This document shows, piece by piece, positions 9,595-20,082 of a stretch of DNA of 64,000 nucleotides. The notes beneath the pieces are model-generated. The model was not told the DNA's origin and ran no database searches. It was given only the letters and a program-made list of their open reading frames with translations. The stretch comes from Prochlorococcus sp. AG-363-A16 (GTDB lineage: Bacteria; Cyanobacteriota; Cyanobacteriia; PCC-6307; Cyanobiaceae). Each line of letters begins with the position of its first letter. Position 1 is the first letter of the stretch. The translations under genes were made by a program, and so were the position numbers. Location of the stretch: the NCBI GenBank assembly GCA_003280345.1, contig QCFB01000001.1:62001-126000 (forward strand). The letters run 5' to 3'.

Positions 9595-11397
9595 ATGAGT
9601 CCCCAAAAAAAAGCGATTCGTAATATTGCAATCATCGCTCACGTGGACCATGGAAAGACAACCTTGGTTGATGCTCTTTTAAATCAGTCTGGAATTTTTC
9701 GTGATAACGAGGAAGTCCCTACTTGTGTTTTGGATTCCAATGATTTGGAAAGAGAAAGAGGGATCACAATTCTTTCCAAGAACACAGCTGTTACTTATAA
9801 CGATACACGCATCAATATTGTTGATACTCCAGGCCATGCTGACTTTGGAGGTGAAGTCGAGAGAGTCCTTGGGATGGTTGATGGTTGTCTATTGATAGTC
9901 GATGCTAATGAAGGTCCAATGCCTCAGACTCGATTTGTCTTAAAAAAGGCACTTGAACAAGGTTTGAGACCAATTGTTTTTGTCAATAAGATTGATAGAC
10001 CGAGAGTTGACCCCGAACAAGCAGTAGATAAGGTCCTTGATCTTTTTCTTGAGCTCGGAGCGGATGATGATCAATGTGACTTCCCATATCTTTTTGGAAG
10101 CGGATTAGGGGGCTTCGCAAAGCCAGATATGGCTACTCATAGCGAAAACATGATGCCACTATTTGATTCAATTCTCCGTCATGTTCCACCACCAGTTGGA
10201 GATGAGACCAAGCCTTTGCAACTTCAAGTGACGACGTTAGATTATTCTGAATTTATTGGTCGAATCGTAATTGGTAGAGTTCATAATGGAGTTATTACTA
10301 ATGGTCAAAATGCCTCATTAATTAAAGAGGATGGTCGTGTTAAGCGAGGAAGAATTTCTAAACTTCTTGGATTCCAAGGGTTGCAAAGAATAGAAATAGA
10401 AAAAGCTTATGCAGGCGATCTAGTAGCATTAGCTGGTTTTGAAGAAGTAAATATTGGGGAGACGATTGCATGTCCAGATGAGCCAAAGGCTTTACCTCTT
10501 ATAAAAGTGGATGAACCAACACTACAAATGACATTTGTAGTTAATGATTCCCCCTTTTGCGGCAAAGAAGGAAAGTTTGTTACTAGCCGCCAATTGCGTG
10601 ATCGTTTAATTAAGGAATTACTTACTAATGTGGCCTTACGTGTGGAAGAAACTGACTCCCCTGACAGATTTTCTGTTAGTGGAAGGGGGGAGCTGCATTT
10701 AGGCATATTGATTGAAACAATGAGACGCGAAGGTTATGAGTTTCAAGTCACTCAACCACAGGTTATCTTTCGAACAATTGATGGAACACCTTGCGAGCCT
10801 GTTGAATCTTTGGTGATGGATGTTCCAGAGCATGCAGTAGGTGCATGTATTGAACAATTAGGTCTACGCAGGGGTGAGATGCAGAATATGGAAACTAGTA
10901 GAGATGGGCGCACTCAACTTGAATTTATCGTTCCATCTAGAGGCTTAATTGGTTTAAGAGGTCAATTTATACGTGCTACAAGAGGAGAGGGCATTATGAG
11001 TCATTCCTTCTTCGAATATCGACCAATGATGGGTGATTTTGAATCTAGAAGAAATGGAGTACTTGTTTCATTTGAAGAAGGAACTGCTACATTTTACGCA
11101 TTAAAAAATGCGGAAGATCGTGGCCAATTTTTTATATCTCCTGGCACTAAAGTTTATAAAGGAATGATTATAGGAGAAAATAATAGGACACAGGATTTAG
11201 AAATTAATATCTGTAAGACAAAACAATTGACTAATATGAGGTCAGCTGGTGCAGATGAGCTAGATACTTTGCAATCACCTTTAGAGATAACACTAGAACG
11301 TGCATTGGAATATATAGGACCTGATGAGATGCTAGAGGTTACTCCAGAATCGATTCGATTGAGAAAACTTCCTTCTAAAAAACCTCTTAAACGATAA
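9595..11397 (+). CDS. typA: Translational GTPase TypA/BipA
   Basis: Ribosome-associated GTPase of the EF-G family involved in stress and low-temperature ribosome assembly. G motifs are intact: AHVDHGKTT (G1, about residue 15), RGITI (G2), DTPGHADF (G3), NKIDRP (G4). The EF-G-like domains III and V and the TypA-specific C-terminal domain ([11 protein letters not shown], then MRSAGADE) follow. Length 600 aa matches the family. ATG at 9595 gives the usual start just ahead of the G domain. Confidence 0.97.
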   Translation: MSPQKKAIRNIAIIAHVDHGKTTLVDALLNQSGIFRDNEEVPTCVLDSNDLERERGITILSKNTAVTYNDTRINIVDTPGHADFGGEVERVLGMVDGCLLIVDANEGPMPQTRFVLKKALEQGLRPIVFVNKIDRPRVDPEQAVDKVLDLFLELGADDDQCDFPYLFGSGLGGFAKPDMATHSENMMPLFDSILRHVPPPVGDETKPLQLQVTTLDYSEFIGRIVIGRVHNGVITNGQNASLIKEDGRVKRGRISKLLGFQGLQRIEIEKAYAGDLVALAGFEEVNIGETIACPDEPKALPLIKVDEPTLQMTFVVNDSPFCGKEGKFVTSRQLRDRLIKELLTNVALRVEETDSPDRFSVSGRGELHLGILIETMRREGYEFQVTQPQVIFRTIDGTPCEPVESLVMDVPEHAVGACIEQLGLRRGEMQNMETSRDGRTQLEFIVPSRGLIGLRGQFIRATRGEGIMSHSFFEYRPMMGDFESRRNGVLVSFEEGTATFYALKNAEDRGQFFISPGTKVYKGMIIGENNRTQDLEINICKTKQLTNMRSAGADELDTLQSPLEITLERALEYIGPDEMLEVTPESIRLRKLPSKKPLKR

Positions 11398-11426
11398 TGA
11401 AAAAATGACCCTTATTTATTCTTATT

Positions 11427-11789
11427 TTGAATAAAAAGAAATTCTATAAAGCGGTTCAACTTTTTAATGAATTAAAGTGGTATGAATCTCATGATGCTTT
11501 TGAATCTCTTTGGCATGAAGCCGAGCCTAGTGAGAGGCTTCTTTTGCAGGGCATCTTGCAAATTGCTGTTGCACAAGTTCATCTTGAAAGAGGAAATACA
11601 AATGGGGCAACCATTCTCTATGGGGAAGGTTTAGGGCGCCTTCGTAAGGCAGATGAGTCTTGTTTTGGCTTGGATATTAAGAGGTTCAGTGAATGTGTAG
11701 AGCTACGACTTAAACTTCTCCAAGAGGGAAGGGATCCGGATGCTTTTACTGTCCCTATCCTTTTTGAAATAAGCAAAGATACTAGCTAA
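11427..11789 (+). CDS. DUF309 family protein
   Basis: Small helical protein of the DUF309 family, recognisable from YESHDAFESLWHEA and LLQGILQIAVAQVHLERGN; the conserved His and Glu residues suggest a metal or substrate site but no function is established. The TTG at 11427 is the only suitable start, because an upstream ATG at 11405 is in another frame and stops. It is 30 bases downstream of typA and 31 upstream of the LptA-like gene, so it may be part of the same transcript. Confidence 0.8.
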   Translation: MNKKKFYKAVQLFNELKWYESHDAFESLWHEAEPSERLLLQGILQIAVAQVHLERGNTNGATILYGEGLGRLRKADESCFGLDIKRFSECVELRLKLLQEGRDPDAFTVPILFEISKDTS

Positions 11790-11819
11790 ATTGTTTTAAC
11801 TCAAATATTTATTAAACAA

Positions 11820-12281
11820 TTGTCCTTCCATATACAATTCGGAAAAAGGGGGCGCAATACGCTTTGTTTTCTGATTGGCCTTTTGCTGTGGGGGCATCTT
11901 CCAATTTCTCTAGCTCAAGAAACTCCTAACGAAAAAATATTCCCTGAACCAGCAGGCGATATAAGTATTGAGTCAGAGAAACAAACAAATGACCCTGTCA
12001 AGGGAGTTTTTACAGCCATTGGTAATGTCCGCATTGTTTATCCAACAAAGGGAATAGTGGCAACTTCTAGAAAAGCAGAGTATTTCAAAAATGAAGGCAT
12101 GGTCGTTCTGACAGGGAATGTTGATTTGGTTCTAGAGGGAGGAGACTCTCTTAAGGGAGAACGAATTATTTATATGCTTGAAGAAGATCATTTCATGGCA
12201 GATTCAAAGCCAGGTTCTCAAGTCTTCACAAAAGTTTTGCTCGAAAGACCTGAACCTGATACGAGGCTTCTTTCAAAATGA
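11820..12281 (+). CDS. LptA/OstA-like LPS transport protein
   Basis: Probable periplasmic LptA (OstA) protein that bridges inner and outer membrane during LPS export. A hydrophobic signal segment (LCFLIGLLLWGHLPISLA) precedes a beta-rich domain with alternating strands (GVFTAIGNVRIVYP, MVVLTGNVDLVL, LKGERIIYML), the usual OstA pattern. Its last four bases overlap the start of lptB (ATGA), and the next gene encodes an LptF/G-like permease, which supports the role. TTG start at 11820. Confidence 0.78.
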   Translation: MSFHIQFGKRGRNTLCFLIGLLLWGHLPISLAQETPNEKIFPEPAGDISIESEKQTNDPVKGVFTAIGNVRIVYPTKGIVATSRKAEYFKNEGMVVLTGNVDLVLEGGDSLKGERIIYMLEEDHFMADSKPGSQVFTKVLLERPEPDTRLLSK

Positions 12282-13006
12282 GCTTAGTCCTTAAAAATGT
12301 CACTTTAAATATCTCTGGAAGGCCTTTGGTTGATGATGTTTCTTTAGTGGTGGAACTTGGAGAAGTTGTTGGTCTGCTTGGTCCAAATGGAGCGGGTAAA
12401 ACTACTACATTCAATCTTTTAATAGGTCTATTAAGGCCTGATTTTGGTCAGGTCTTACTTAATCGAAAACCCGTAGCCAACCTACCAATGCCTTATCGGG
12501 CTCGCTTAGGGATTGGTTACTTGCCTCAAGAACAAAGTATTTTTCGTCAACTAACTGTTAGGCAAAATTTGGACTTAGCTCTTTCGCAAAGTTCCTTGTC
12601 CCCATTAATGGCTTCTCAGCGTAGAGAACAATTGATAGAAGATTTTAATTTGAGTTCATTTATGCATCGACGTGGGTATCAACTTTCGGGTGGTGAAAGA
12701 CGCCGATGTGAAGTCGCGCGAGCTCTCGCTGTAGGGGAAAATGGACCTAGATACTTATTACTTGATGAACCTTTTGCAGGAGTTGATCCAATGGCAGTTT
12801 CTGATCTTCAGGGTTTAATTCAAAAACTTCGTAATCGTGGAATGGGAATTCTTATCACTGATCACAATGTTAGAGAAACACTTGCCATTACAGATCGTTC
12901 TTATATCCTCAATGATGGGCAAATTCTTGCATCTGGGGGGTCGAAAGAAGTCTCAAATGACCCTCTTGTGAAACAGCACTATTTGGGTGAGGGGTTTAAA
13001 CTTTGA
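12278..13006 (+). CDS. lptB: LPS export ABC transporter ATPase LptB
   Basis: ATPase that powers LPS extraction from the inner membrane. Walker A GPNGAGKTT is at about residue 34, the Q-loop is in LPQEQSIFRQLTVRQN, the signature is LSGGERRRCEVARAL, Walker B is LLLDEPFAGVDP and the switch histidine is in ITDHNVRE. The LSGGERRR form and TDHNV are typical of LptB. It overlaps its upstream LptA-like neighbour by four bases and the downstream permease by four bases, a tight translational unit. Confidence 0.93.
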   Translation: MSLVLKNVTLNISGRPLVDDVSLVVELGEVVGLLGPNGAGKTTTFNLLIGLLRPDFGQVLLNRKPVANLPMPYRARLGIGYLPQEQSIFRQLTVRQNLDLALSQSSLSPLMASQRREQLIEDFNLSSFMHRRGYQLSGGERRRCEVARALAVGENGPRYLLLDEPFAGVDPMAVSDLQGLIQKLRNRGMGILITDHNVRETLAITDRSYILNDGQILASGGSKEVSNDPLVKQHYLGEGFKL

Positions 13007-14220
13007 TTAAATCAATTTTATCTAAGGCTAAAAACTTAATTTCTTGGTTGTTAGATTTAGAGCTGCCAAGCATTAGTTTTCCACGATGGAGAAAAATACC
13101 TTTAATTGATAGATGGCTCTTAGGCGAGTTAATACCTCCACTTCTTTTCGCGATAGCAGCTTTTACGGTTGTTTCTTTGTCTGTAGGTGTAATGTTTGAT
13201 CTGGTAAGAAAGATTGTTGAGGCAGGTCTTTCTCCCAAAATTGCATTGCAAGTATTAATACTTCGTCTTCCTAGTTTCCTTGTACTTTCTTTCCCTATGG
13301 CTGTTTTGATGGCCACTTTACTTGCTTATAGCAGGCTTTCTGCAAATAGTGAATTAAAAGCACTTCGTAGTGTAGGTGTTAGTACAACACGAATGATTGC
13401 ACCAGCTTTGATATTAGCTCTATTTATGACTGGACTAACTTTTGTTTTTAATGACAGCATCGTACCAATGGCAAATAGAAATGCTGAAGTTACTTTGAAG
13501 AGTGCTTTAGGTAAAGCAATAGCGACTGAAAAGGGTAATGACATTATTTATTCACGGTTTGGCATTGTTACTGACCCAATCACATCTATGAGAAGAGATG
13601 GCCTGACTCATTTGTTTTATTCCAGGAGATTTCGTAACAGCGAAATGCAAGAAGTTACACTGCTTGATTTCTCTAGATATGGCCATACTCAAATGCTTGT
13701 AGCGAAAAAAGCTTTCTGGAATGAAATAGAATCTAAGTGGGAGTTTATTGACGGAACAATACTTACACATTTGCCAAATGGCAGTACTAGTACAACTCAG
13801 TTTGAGCGTTATTTATATCCACTTGGGACTGGACCTACAAAGATTGCTGAACTTCCTGATGATGCAAATGATATGACAGTAAATGAGGCACTTAGAGCTG
13901 AAAGATTATATGCAGAAACAGGAAATGTTAAAGAATCAAGAAGAATGAAAGTTCGTATTCAGGAGAAATTCACATTACCTATGGCTTGTTTCGTTTTTGG
14001 CTTGGTTGGTAGCAGCCTCGGAGCCAAGCCAAATACTAGAACAAGTAGAAGTCAGGGATTTGGTCTTAGTGTTGTCTTAATTCTTTTTTATTATGTGCTT
14101 AGTTTTAGCTTTAGCTCTCTAGGCGTTAAAGGAACATTGCTTCCATTTGTAGCGGCATGGTCACCTGTTCTTATCTCTATGTTTGGAGGTGTGATGTTGC
14201 TAAGGCAGGCTAGTCGTTAA
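13003..14220 (+). CDS. LptF/LptG-family permease (YjgP/YjgQ)
   Basis: Membrane subunit of the LPS exporter. Three hydrophobic segments in the first 130 residues (LLFAIAAFTVVSLSVGVMF; FLVLSFPMAVLMATLLAY; ALILALFMTGLTFVF), a beta-rich periplasmic domain (about 145-290) and three more segments at the C-terminus give the YjgP/YjgQ layout. Only one such permease is present here, as in other cyanobacteria, where the second subunit may be missing or encoded elsewhere, so I do not choose between F and G. TTG at 13003 lies in TTGA with the lptB stop. Confidence 0.88.
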   Translation: MIKSILSKAKNLISWLLDLELPSISFPRWRKIPLIDRWLLGELIPPLLFAIAAFTVVSLSVGVMFDLVRKIVEAGLSPKIALQVLILRLPSFLVLSFPMAVLMATLLAYSRLSANSELKALRSVGVSTTRMIAPALILALFMTGLTFVFNDSIVPMANRNAEVTLKSALGKAIATEKGNDIIYSRFGIVTDPITSMRRDGLTHLFYSRRFRNSEMQEVTLLDFSRYGHTQMLVAKKAFWNEIESKWEFIDGTILTHLPNGSTSTTQFERYLYPLGTGPTKIAELPDDANDMTVNEALRAERLYAETGNVKESRRMKVRIQEKFTLPMACFVFGLVGSSLGAKPNTRTSRSQGFGLSVVLILFYYVLSFSFSSLGVKGTLLPFVAAWSPVLISMFGGVMLLRQASR

Positions 14221-14283
14221 CTCTAACTATCAGAATTTGACTGTTGCACGCAATTCTTTAGTGTTTTTATTACGCTTGCTTTT

Positions 14284-15216
14284 ATGTCATTCGAAATAGG
14301 CGACCCAGTTTTAGCTCTTGGACTGGCTAGCTTTCTCCTCCTTTTAATCTCTCTCCCATTTGCTTTTTGGGCATTAGGTGGAGGCACTAGTTCTTCAGTT
14401 GTTCGCTTTTTAGTATCAATTGCTAACTTTTCACTTACTGCTCAATTGATATTTAGATGGTGGGACTCCGGACATTTCCCAATTAGTAACCTTTATGAAT
14501 CTCTTTGTTTCTTGGCTTGGGCTTGTTCGCTTATACAGTTGATTATCGAAAGATCCTGGCCTTCGCCATTGGTACAGGCTGTTGTTACCCCAATGGCATT
14601 ACTTTCTATTTCCTTTGCAAGCTTTGCTCTTCCAGAGAGGCTTCAAGAAGCCTCTGTACTAGTTCCTGCTCTCCGCTCTAGCTGGCTGATTATGCATGTC
14701 AGCGTAATTATGTGTAGTTACGCAGCATTGTTAATTGGATCTCTTCTTTCCGGGGCCGTTCTTTTTACAGATAAAAATCAACCTATTGAAATACGAAGTA
14801 GCTCTATTGGAGTAGGTGGCTTTAGAAGAAGTATTAATAACAGTAGTTTATTTGAAAATTCTCAATCACTAAATTTAACGCCTATAAATATAACTAATAT
14901 TGAAAGATTAGATACTCTTAGCTACAGAATTATCACGGTTGGCTTCTTGTTGTTATCTATAGGACTTGTTAGTGGAGCTGTTTGGGCTAATGAAGCATGG
15001 GGGAGTTGGTGGAGTTGGGATCCAAAAGAAACATGGGCTTTGATTTGTTGGTTGGTTTATGCTGCTTACCTTCATATGAGGTTAAGTCGTGGTTGGCAGG
15101 GCCGGAGATCTGCTTTGGTTGCTATGGCTGGCTTGTTCGTGATTTGTATTTGTTATATAGGTGTTAACCTGCTTGGTGTTGGATTACATAGTTATGGTTG
15201 GTTCTTTGACGCTTAA
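14284..15216 (+). CDS. ccsA: Cytochrome c biogenesis protein CcsA (system II)
   Basis: Haem-handling membrane protein that works with Ccs1/CcsB to attach haem to thylakoid c-type cytochromes. The tryptophan-rich WWD motif is clear: [18 protein letters not shown] near residue 240. About eight hydrophobic segments surround it, and conserved His residues (WLIMHVSV about 140; AYLHMRLS and [10 protein letters not shown] near the end) fit haem ligands. Length 310 aa is typical. ATG at 14284 is the first start. Confidence 0.93.
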   Translation: MSFEIGDPVLALGLASFLLLLISLPFAFWALGGGTSSSVVRFLVSIANFSLTAQLIFRWWDSGHFPISNLYESLCFLAWACSLIQLIIERSWPSPLVQAVVTPMALLSISFASFALPERLQEASVLVPALRSSWLIMHVSVIMCSYAALLIGSLLSGAVLFTDKNQPIEIRSSSIGVGGFRRSINNSSLFENSQSLNLTPINITNIERLDTLSYRIITVGFLLLSIGLVSGAVWANEAWGSWWSWDPKETWALICWLVYAAYLHMRLSRGWQGRRSALVAMAGLFVICICYIGVNLLGVGLHSYGWFFDA

Positions 15217-15247
15217 ATATAGTTTTCATTTATTTAGTGAGGTTATC

Positions 15248-15269
15248 AAATGACTGTTTGCTGTCATTT
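15248..15269. terminator. Shared hairpin between convergent ccsA and rpe
   Basis: AAATGAC and GTCATTT form a perfect seven-pair stem with an eight-base loop in the 68-base gap between two convergent genes. Flanks are AT-rich without a strict T run. Position favours a bidirectional terminator. Confidence 0.45.
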
Positions 15270-15284
15270 ATAAGTATAAGTAAA

Positions 15285-15950
15285 TTACCTTTTACTGCTG
15301 CGTATGCCTTCTATTGCCGCTGCATAGTCTGGTTGATTAAATACACCTGAACCACTAACAATTGCATTCGCTCCTGCTTCAATTACTTTCCATGCATTAT
15401 CTGCTTTAATTCCTCCATCAACTTCTATCCATGGGTCAAGGCCTCTTTTGTCACAAAGTTGACGCAGTTCAATGATCTTTTGAACCTGACTATCAATAAA
15501 GCTTTGTCCGCCAAAACCTGGGTTAACACTCATTATTAGAACAAGATCGCAGAGCTCCAAGCAATATTCGAGTGTGTCAAGGGGAGTACTTGGATTCAGG
15601 ACTGCCCCTGCTTTTACCCCGAGGTCTTTAATTTGAGCCAAATTTCGATGTAGATGAGGACAAGCCTCTACCTGAACGTAAATATGATCAGCACCTGCTT
15701 TTGCAAAGTCTCCAACATATTTCTCAGGTTCAACAATCATGAGATGAACGTCTAATGGTTTTTTTGTTACAGGTCTTAGAGCCTCAACAATTAATGGACC
15801 AATTGTGATGTTGGGAACAAAACGACCATCCATCACATCTACGTGGATCCAATCTGCCCCAGCTTGGTCTACAGCTCTTACCTCTTCTCCTAGGCGAGAG
15901 AAGTCCGCAGAAAGGATTGAAGGGGCTATTACTAGCGATTTTGTGCTCAT
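15285..15950 (-). CDS. rpe: Ribulose-phosphate 3-epimerase
   Basis: Interconverts ribulose-5-phosphate and xylulose-5-phosphate in the Calvin and pentose phosphate pathways. TIM-barrel motifs are all visible: [13 protein letters not shown] at residue 7, [14 protein letters not shown] (metal His and catalytic Asp), [16 protein letters not shown] and the second catalytic Asp in IEVDGGIK, then [11 protein letters not shown] at the phosphate site. Length 221 aa is normal. It is divergent from glpX, another Calvin cycle gene, with about 200 bases between starts. Confidence 0.96.
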   Translation of the reverse strand: MSTKSLVIAPSILSADFSRLGEEVRAVDQAGADWIHVDVMDGRFVPNITIGPLIVEALRPVTKKPLDVHLMIVEPEKYVGDFAKAGADHIYVQVEACPHLHRNLAQIKDLGVKAGAVLNPSTPLDTLEYCLELCDLVLIMSVNPGFGGQSFIDSQVQKIIELRQLCDKRGLDPWIEVDGGIKADNAWKVIEAGANAIVSGSGVFNQPDYAAAIEGIRSSKR

Positions 15951-16032
15951 TGCTGTTGGATATTTGTCTGAAGATTCTATAAATCAGTCGCCACACTTTT
16001 GTCCGCGTTACTTGCACTGATACAGTATTCGG

Positions 16033-16045
16033 CGGCTAAGAGCCG
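16033..16045 (+). other. Small GC-rich hairpin in the glpX upstream region
   Basis: CGGCT-AAG-AGCCG is a perfect five-pair stem within a GC-richer stretch about 110 bases before the glpX start. No T run follows, so it is not a standard terminator; a leader-RNA structure is possible but unproven. Confidence 0.3.
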
Positions 16046-16156
16046 AGAACCATTGCGGCACCGGGTCCTTTACTCCATCAACGAAATCCTTTTCGTACGT
16101 ATGGATCATGCCCTTTCTCGTTCCCTTAGCGCAAAACTATTCTCCGCCGCTTACCT

Positions 16157-17161
16157 GTGGATCGCACTCTTATCCAGGAAATTCTTGAAGTTGTTGAGCA
16201 GGCTGCAATCGCTTCTGCTGAGCTGACAGGTTTAGGCAAGAAAGATGAAGCGGATGCCGCAGCTGTAGAAGCGATGCGAAAGCGCATGGGAAAAATCCAA
16301 ATGCAAGGAAGGATTGTTATCGGTGAAGGTGAGCGTGATGAAGCACCGATGCTCTACATCGGTGAGCAAGTTGGAAGTGGAACTGGCCCAGGAGTTGACT
16401 TTGCTGTCGACCCTTGTGAGGGCACAAACCTTTGCGCTAATAATCAAAGAGGTTCGATGGCAGTTCTTGCCGCATCAGATCGTGGTGGACTTTTTAATGC
16501 TCCAGATTTTTATATGAAGAAACTTGCTGCTCCTCCAGCAGCAAAAGGCAAAGTTGACATTCGTAAATCTGCTACAGAGAACATAAAAATCCTTTGTCGC
16601 TGTCTAGAGCTTTCAGCCAATGAGCTAACAATTGTTGTAATGGACAGGACTAGGCACAAGGATTTGATTGCTGAAATTCGATCTACTGGAGCAAAAGTTC
16701 AGCCAATTTCTGATGGTGATGTACAAGCTGCAATTGCTTGTGGTTTTGCAGGTACAGGTACCCATTGTCTAATGGGTATAGGGGCAGCACCAGAAGGAGT
16801 GATATCTGCTGCTGCCATGAGAGCCTTAGGTGGTCATTTTCAAGGGCAATTGGTTTACGATCCAGCAATTGCTCAAACGACAGAATGGGCTGATTACACG
16901 AAGGAGGGCAATATTGCGCGCTTAAAAGAAATGGGTATTACTGATGTTGATAGGATTTATGAGGCAGAGGAATTAGCTTCAGGTGAAAATGTTGTATTTG
17001 CTGGAAGCGGAATAACAGATGGCCTACTTTTTCATGGTGTTAAGTTCGAAAAAGATTGCACTAGAACAAGCAGTCTTGTAATTAGCACTCTCGACAATTC
17101 AGCTAGATTTACAAATACTGTGCATATAAAAGATGGTGCCAAAAGCATCACTTTGAGCTGA
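16157..17161 (+). CDS. glpX: Fructose-1,6-/sedoheptulose-1,7-bisphosphatase, class II (GlpX)
   Basis: Dual-function bisphosphatase of the cyanobacterial Calvin cycle. Metal-binding motifs are present: [11 protein letters not shown] near residue 55, DPCEGT near 95 and [12 protein letters not shown] near 230. Length 334 aa matches cyanobacterial F/SBPase. GTG at 16157 gives the expected [17 protein letters not shown] start. It is followed after 33 bases by hemA and sits across from rpe. Confidence 0.95.
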   Translation: MDRTLIQEILEVVEQAAIASAELTGLGKKDEADAAAVEAMRKRMGKIQMQGRIVIGEGERDEAPMLYIGEQVGSGTGPGVDFAVDPCEGTNLCANNQRGSMAVLAASDRGGLFNAPDFYMKKLAAPPAAKGKVDIRKSATENIKILCRCLELSANELTIVVMDRTRHKDLIAEIRSTGAKVQPISDGDVQAAIACGFAGTGTHCLMGIGAAPEGVISAAAMRALGGHFQGQLVYDPAIAQTTEWADYTKEGNIARLKEMGITDVDRIYEAEELASGENVVFAGSGITDGLLFHGVKFEKDCTRTSSLVISTLDNSARFTNTVHIKDGAKSITLS

Positions 17162-17194
17162 TAGACCTCAGAAATTACTTAAGGAATTTTATTT

Positions 17195-18505
17195 ATGCAC
17201 ATTGCCGTTGTCGGTCTTAGTCATCGCACGGCGCCTGTGGAAGTCCGTGAGAAGCTCAGCATTGCTGAGCAAAGCATGGGTCAGTCACTTCAAAAAATAA
17301 AAGAAAGTTCTCAAGTTCTTGAGGTCTCAATTCTCAGCACATGTAATCGATTAGAGATATATACCTTGGTTAGAAACCCTGATCAAGGTGTAACTGCCAT
17401 AAAGGAATTTTTAAGCTCACACTCTGGGCTTCCTGATGAACAACTTTCACCCCATCTTTTTGTTTATAACCAAGAAGAAGCAGTTGCTCATTTGATGAGA
17501 GTTGCAGCTGGGCTTGATAGTTTGGTTTTGGGCGAAGGACAAATACTTTCTCAAGTTAAGAAGATGCTTCGTCTTGGACAAGAACATAAATCTATGGGCC
17601 CAATTCTTAACCGCTTACTTACGCAAGCTGTAAGTACAGGTAAGAGAGTTCGAAGTGAAACTAATCTTGGAACTGGGGCTGTTTCTATAAGTTCTGCGGC
17701 AGTAGAACTTGCGCAACTAAAGCTTGCTCAATCATTGGGCAGAGATCAAATGATGACATTGGAGTCAGAGAAAGTTGCTGTCGTTGGTGCTGGTCGAATG
17801 AGCAGGCTTCTTATTCAGCATCTTCAATCTAAGGGTTGTAATGGAGTAATACTTTTAAATCGCACGCTTAGTCGTGCTGAGACTCTTGCTGCAGACTTTC
17901 CAGACTTCAGAATTCAATGCAGGTTATTAGAAGAACTTGATGATTGTTTGATTAACTGTTCATTGGTTTTTACAAGTACTGCAGCCGATCAGCCGATTAT
18001 TGATGCATCTCGTTTAAGTCAATTAAAAAGGAGTAATTCTTTGCGCCTCATTGATATAGGTGTTCCACGGAACATATCAGCAGATGTTTCTGATTTGTCT
18101 GACGTTGAGTCCCATGATGTTGATGATCTCCAAGAGGTTGTTTCTAGGAACCAGGAGGCTCGTAAACAACTTGCAATGGAAGCTGAGGTTTTGCTAGAGG
18201 AAGAAGGAAGATTGTTTCTAGAATGGTGGGATAGTCTTGAGGCTGTCCCGACTATTAATCTTTTAAGAGCGTCTTTGGAATCAATCCGAAGTGAGGAGCT
18301 TCAGAAAGCCTTAAGTCGCATGGGTCCAGATTTTTCTGCAAGAGAGCGCAAAGTTGTTGAGGCATTAAGCAAAGGAATAATCAATAAAATTCTTCATACC
18401 CCAGTTACAAAACTAAGAGCTCCTCAAACTCGAGTAGACCGTCAAGAAGCTTTGAGGCAAGTGGAATCTCTCTTTGATTTGGAATCTCAGACTGATGGAA
18501 AATAA
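17195..18505 (+). CDS. hemA: Glutamyl-tRNA reductase
   Basis: First committed enzyme of C5-pathway tetrapyrrole synthesis; makes glutamate-1-semialdehyde from Glu-tRNA. The catalytic cysteine is C50 in LSTCNRLE; the Rossmann NADPH site is VAVVGAGRMSRL near residue 196, and the C-terminal helical dimerisation domain ends at about 425. Length 436 aa is typical. It lies 33 bases after glpX and before glgC. It feeds chlorophyll synthesis, which ends with chlP at 7.2-8.6 kb. Confidence 0.96.
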   Translation: MHIAVVGLSHRTAPVEVREKLSIAEQSMGQSLQKIKESSQVLEVSILSTCNRLEIYTLVRNPDQGVTAIKEFLSSHSGLPDEQLSPHLFVYNQEEAVAHLMRVAAGLDSLVLGEGQILSQVKKMLRLGQEHKSMGPILNRLLTQAVSTGKRVRSETNLGTGAVSISSAAVELAQLKLAQSLGRDQMMTLESEKVAVVGAGRMSRLLIQHLQSKGCNGVILLNRTLSRAETLAADFPDFRIQCRLLEELDDCLINCSLVFTSTAADQPIIDASRLSQLKRSNSLRLIDIGVPRNISADVSDLSDVESHDVDDLQEVVSRNQEARKQLAMEAEVLLEEEGRLFLEWWDSLEAVPTINLLRASLESIRSEELQKALSRMGPDFSARERKVVEALSKGIINKILHTPVTKLRAPQTRVDRQEALRQVESLFDLESQTDGK

Positions 18506-18628
18506 CCCTATGTTGTGTTTCCGTGTCGTTTTGATTCTTAGCGGACTTGCTAGATCTGCATCACTTTTCTACTTTTTTGTCCCTTTCTCAATTAGGTTTG
18601 CACCGCAATGCAAGACAAAGGAGTTTGA

Positions 18629-19924
18629 ATGAAGCGTGTACTGGCAATCATTCTTGGAGGAGGCGCTGGAACTCGCCTTTACCCCCTTACCAAGATGAGG
18701 GCTAAACCTGCAGTTCCGCTTGCAGGCAAGTATCGCTTGATTGATATACCAATAAGCAACTGCATCAATTCCAACATCAACAAGATGTATGTTTTGACTC
18801 AGTTCAATAGTGCTTCTCTGAATAGGCATTTAACCCAGACCTACAATTTAAGTGCTCCTTTTGGCCAGGGATTTGTTGAAGTATTGGCTGCGCAACAAAC
18901 GCCAGAAAGCCCATCTTGGTTTGAAGGAACAGCTGATGCAGTAAGAAAATATCAGTGGTTATTTCAGGAATGGGATGTTGATGAATATTTAATTCTTTCT
19001 GGTGATCAGTTATATCGAATGGATTACAGCCTTTTCGTAAAGCATCACCGCACTTCTGGAGCTGATCTAACAGTCGCTGCACTTCCAGTTGATGCACAGC
19101 AAGCTGAAGGGTTTGGTTTAATGCGAACAGACGACGAGGGCAATATCAAAGAGTTCAGTGAAAAACCAAAGGGAGATTCACTTAAGGCGATGGCGGTTGA
19201 TACATCTCGTTTTGGATTGACTCCTCAGTCAGCCTCAGAACGTCCGTACTTAGCCTCTATGGGCATATATGTTTTTAGCCGTTCTACATTATTTGACTTA
19301 CTTAATAAAAACCCTGAACATAAAGATTTTGGGAAGGAAGTTATCCCTGAATCTCTAGGAAGAGGGGATCGATTAAAAAGTTATGTTTTTGATGACTATT
19401 GGGAAGATATTGGAACAATTGGAGCTTTTTATGAATCAAATCTTGCTTTAACACAGCAACCCAACCCTCCGTTTAGCTTTTATGACGAGAAATTCCCTAT
19501 TTATACGCGCCCTCGTTATTTGCCGCCCACAAAGTTGGTTGATGCCCAGATCACTGAATCAATCATTGGAGAGGGGTCTATCCTTAAATCCTGCAGCGTG
19601 CATCACTGTGTGTTGGGAGTTAGAAGCAGAGTAGAGAGTGAAGTGGTTCTTCAAGATTCATTAGTGATGGGTTCTGACTTTTTTGAATCTTCTGATGAAC
19701 GAATTGCTTTAAGAAAAGGAGGTGGAATTCCTTTAGGTGTAGGTGAAGGAACCACAGTTAAGAGAGCAATTCTTGATAAAAACACACGAATTGGCAACAA
19801 TGTCACAATCGTGAACAAGGATCGAGTTGAAGAAGCCGATCGTCCTGAAGAAGGTTTTTATATAAGAAACGGAATCGTCGTTGTAGTTAAGAATGCCACT
19901 ATTTCTGATGGAACAATTATTTGA
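18629..19924 (+). CDS. glgC: Glucose-1-phosphate adenylyltransferase
   Basis: Makes ADP-glucose for glycogen synthesis. The nucleotide-binding motif [13 protein letters not shown] is at residue 9, the substrate site in [13 protein letters not shown], the metal-site DQLYRMD near 131, the glucose-1-P site [10 protein letters not shown], and the left-handed beta-helix regulatory domain fills the C-terminal third. A clear AAGGAG ribosome-binding site at 18618-18623 lies five bases before the ATG. Length 431 aa matches cyanobacterial GlgC. Confidence 0.97.
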   Translation: MKRVLAIILGGGAGTRLYPLTKMRAKPAVPLAGKYRLIDIPISNCINSNINKMYVLTQFNSASLNRHLTQTYNLSAPFGQGFVEVLAAQQTPESPSWFEGTADAVRKYQWLFQEWDVDEYLILSGDQLYRMDYSLFVKHHRTSGADLTVAALPVDAQQAEGFGLMRTDDEGNIKEFSEKPKGDSLKAMAVDTSRFGLTPQSASERPYLASMGIYVFSRSTLFDLLNKNPEHKDFGKEVIPESLGRGDRLKSYVFDDYWEDIGTIGAFYESNLALTQQPNPPFSFYDEKFPIYTRPRYLPPTKLVDAQITESIIGEGSILKSCSVHHCVLGVRSRVESEVVLQDSLVMGSDFFESSDERIALRKGGGIPLGVGEGTTVKRAILDKNTRIGNNVTIVNKDRVEEADRPEEGFYIRNGIVVVVKNATISDGTII

Positions 19925-19937
19925 ATTTATTTTTCTA

Positions 19938-19955
19938 GCCTGAAACTCTTCAGGC
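19938..19955 (+). terminator. Hairpin downstream of glgC
   Basis: GCCTGAA and TTCAGGC form a perfect seven-pair stem with a four-base loop, starting 14 bases after the glgC stop. The T run lies on the 5' side rather than the 3' side, so it may act as a processing or stabilising stem rather than a classical terminator. Confidence 0.5.
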
Positions 19956-20082
19956 CAATTAAATAGATATTTCTTCTGAACAATATCAAGATAATCGTCC
20001 TTCATCCCTGACATTCCTTTGTTAAACGCAGCCGAAACGATGCGACAACGTCACACTGGCCAAGTAGAAAACTTCTTCATTC

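Noticed and set aside
15999-16226. 75-aa frame upstream of glpX
   Set aside because: It overlaps the glpX start in another frame and shows no conserved pattern; the region looks like leader sequence.
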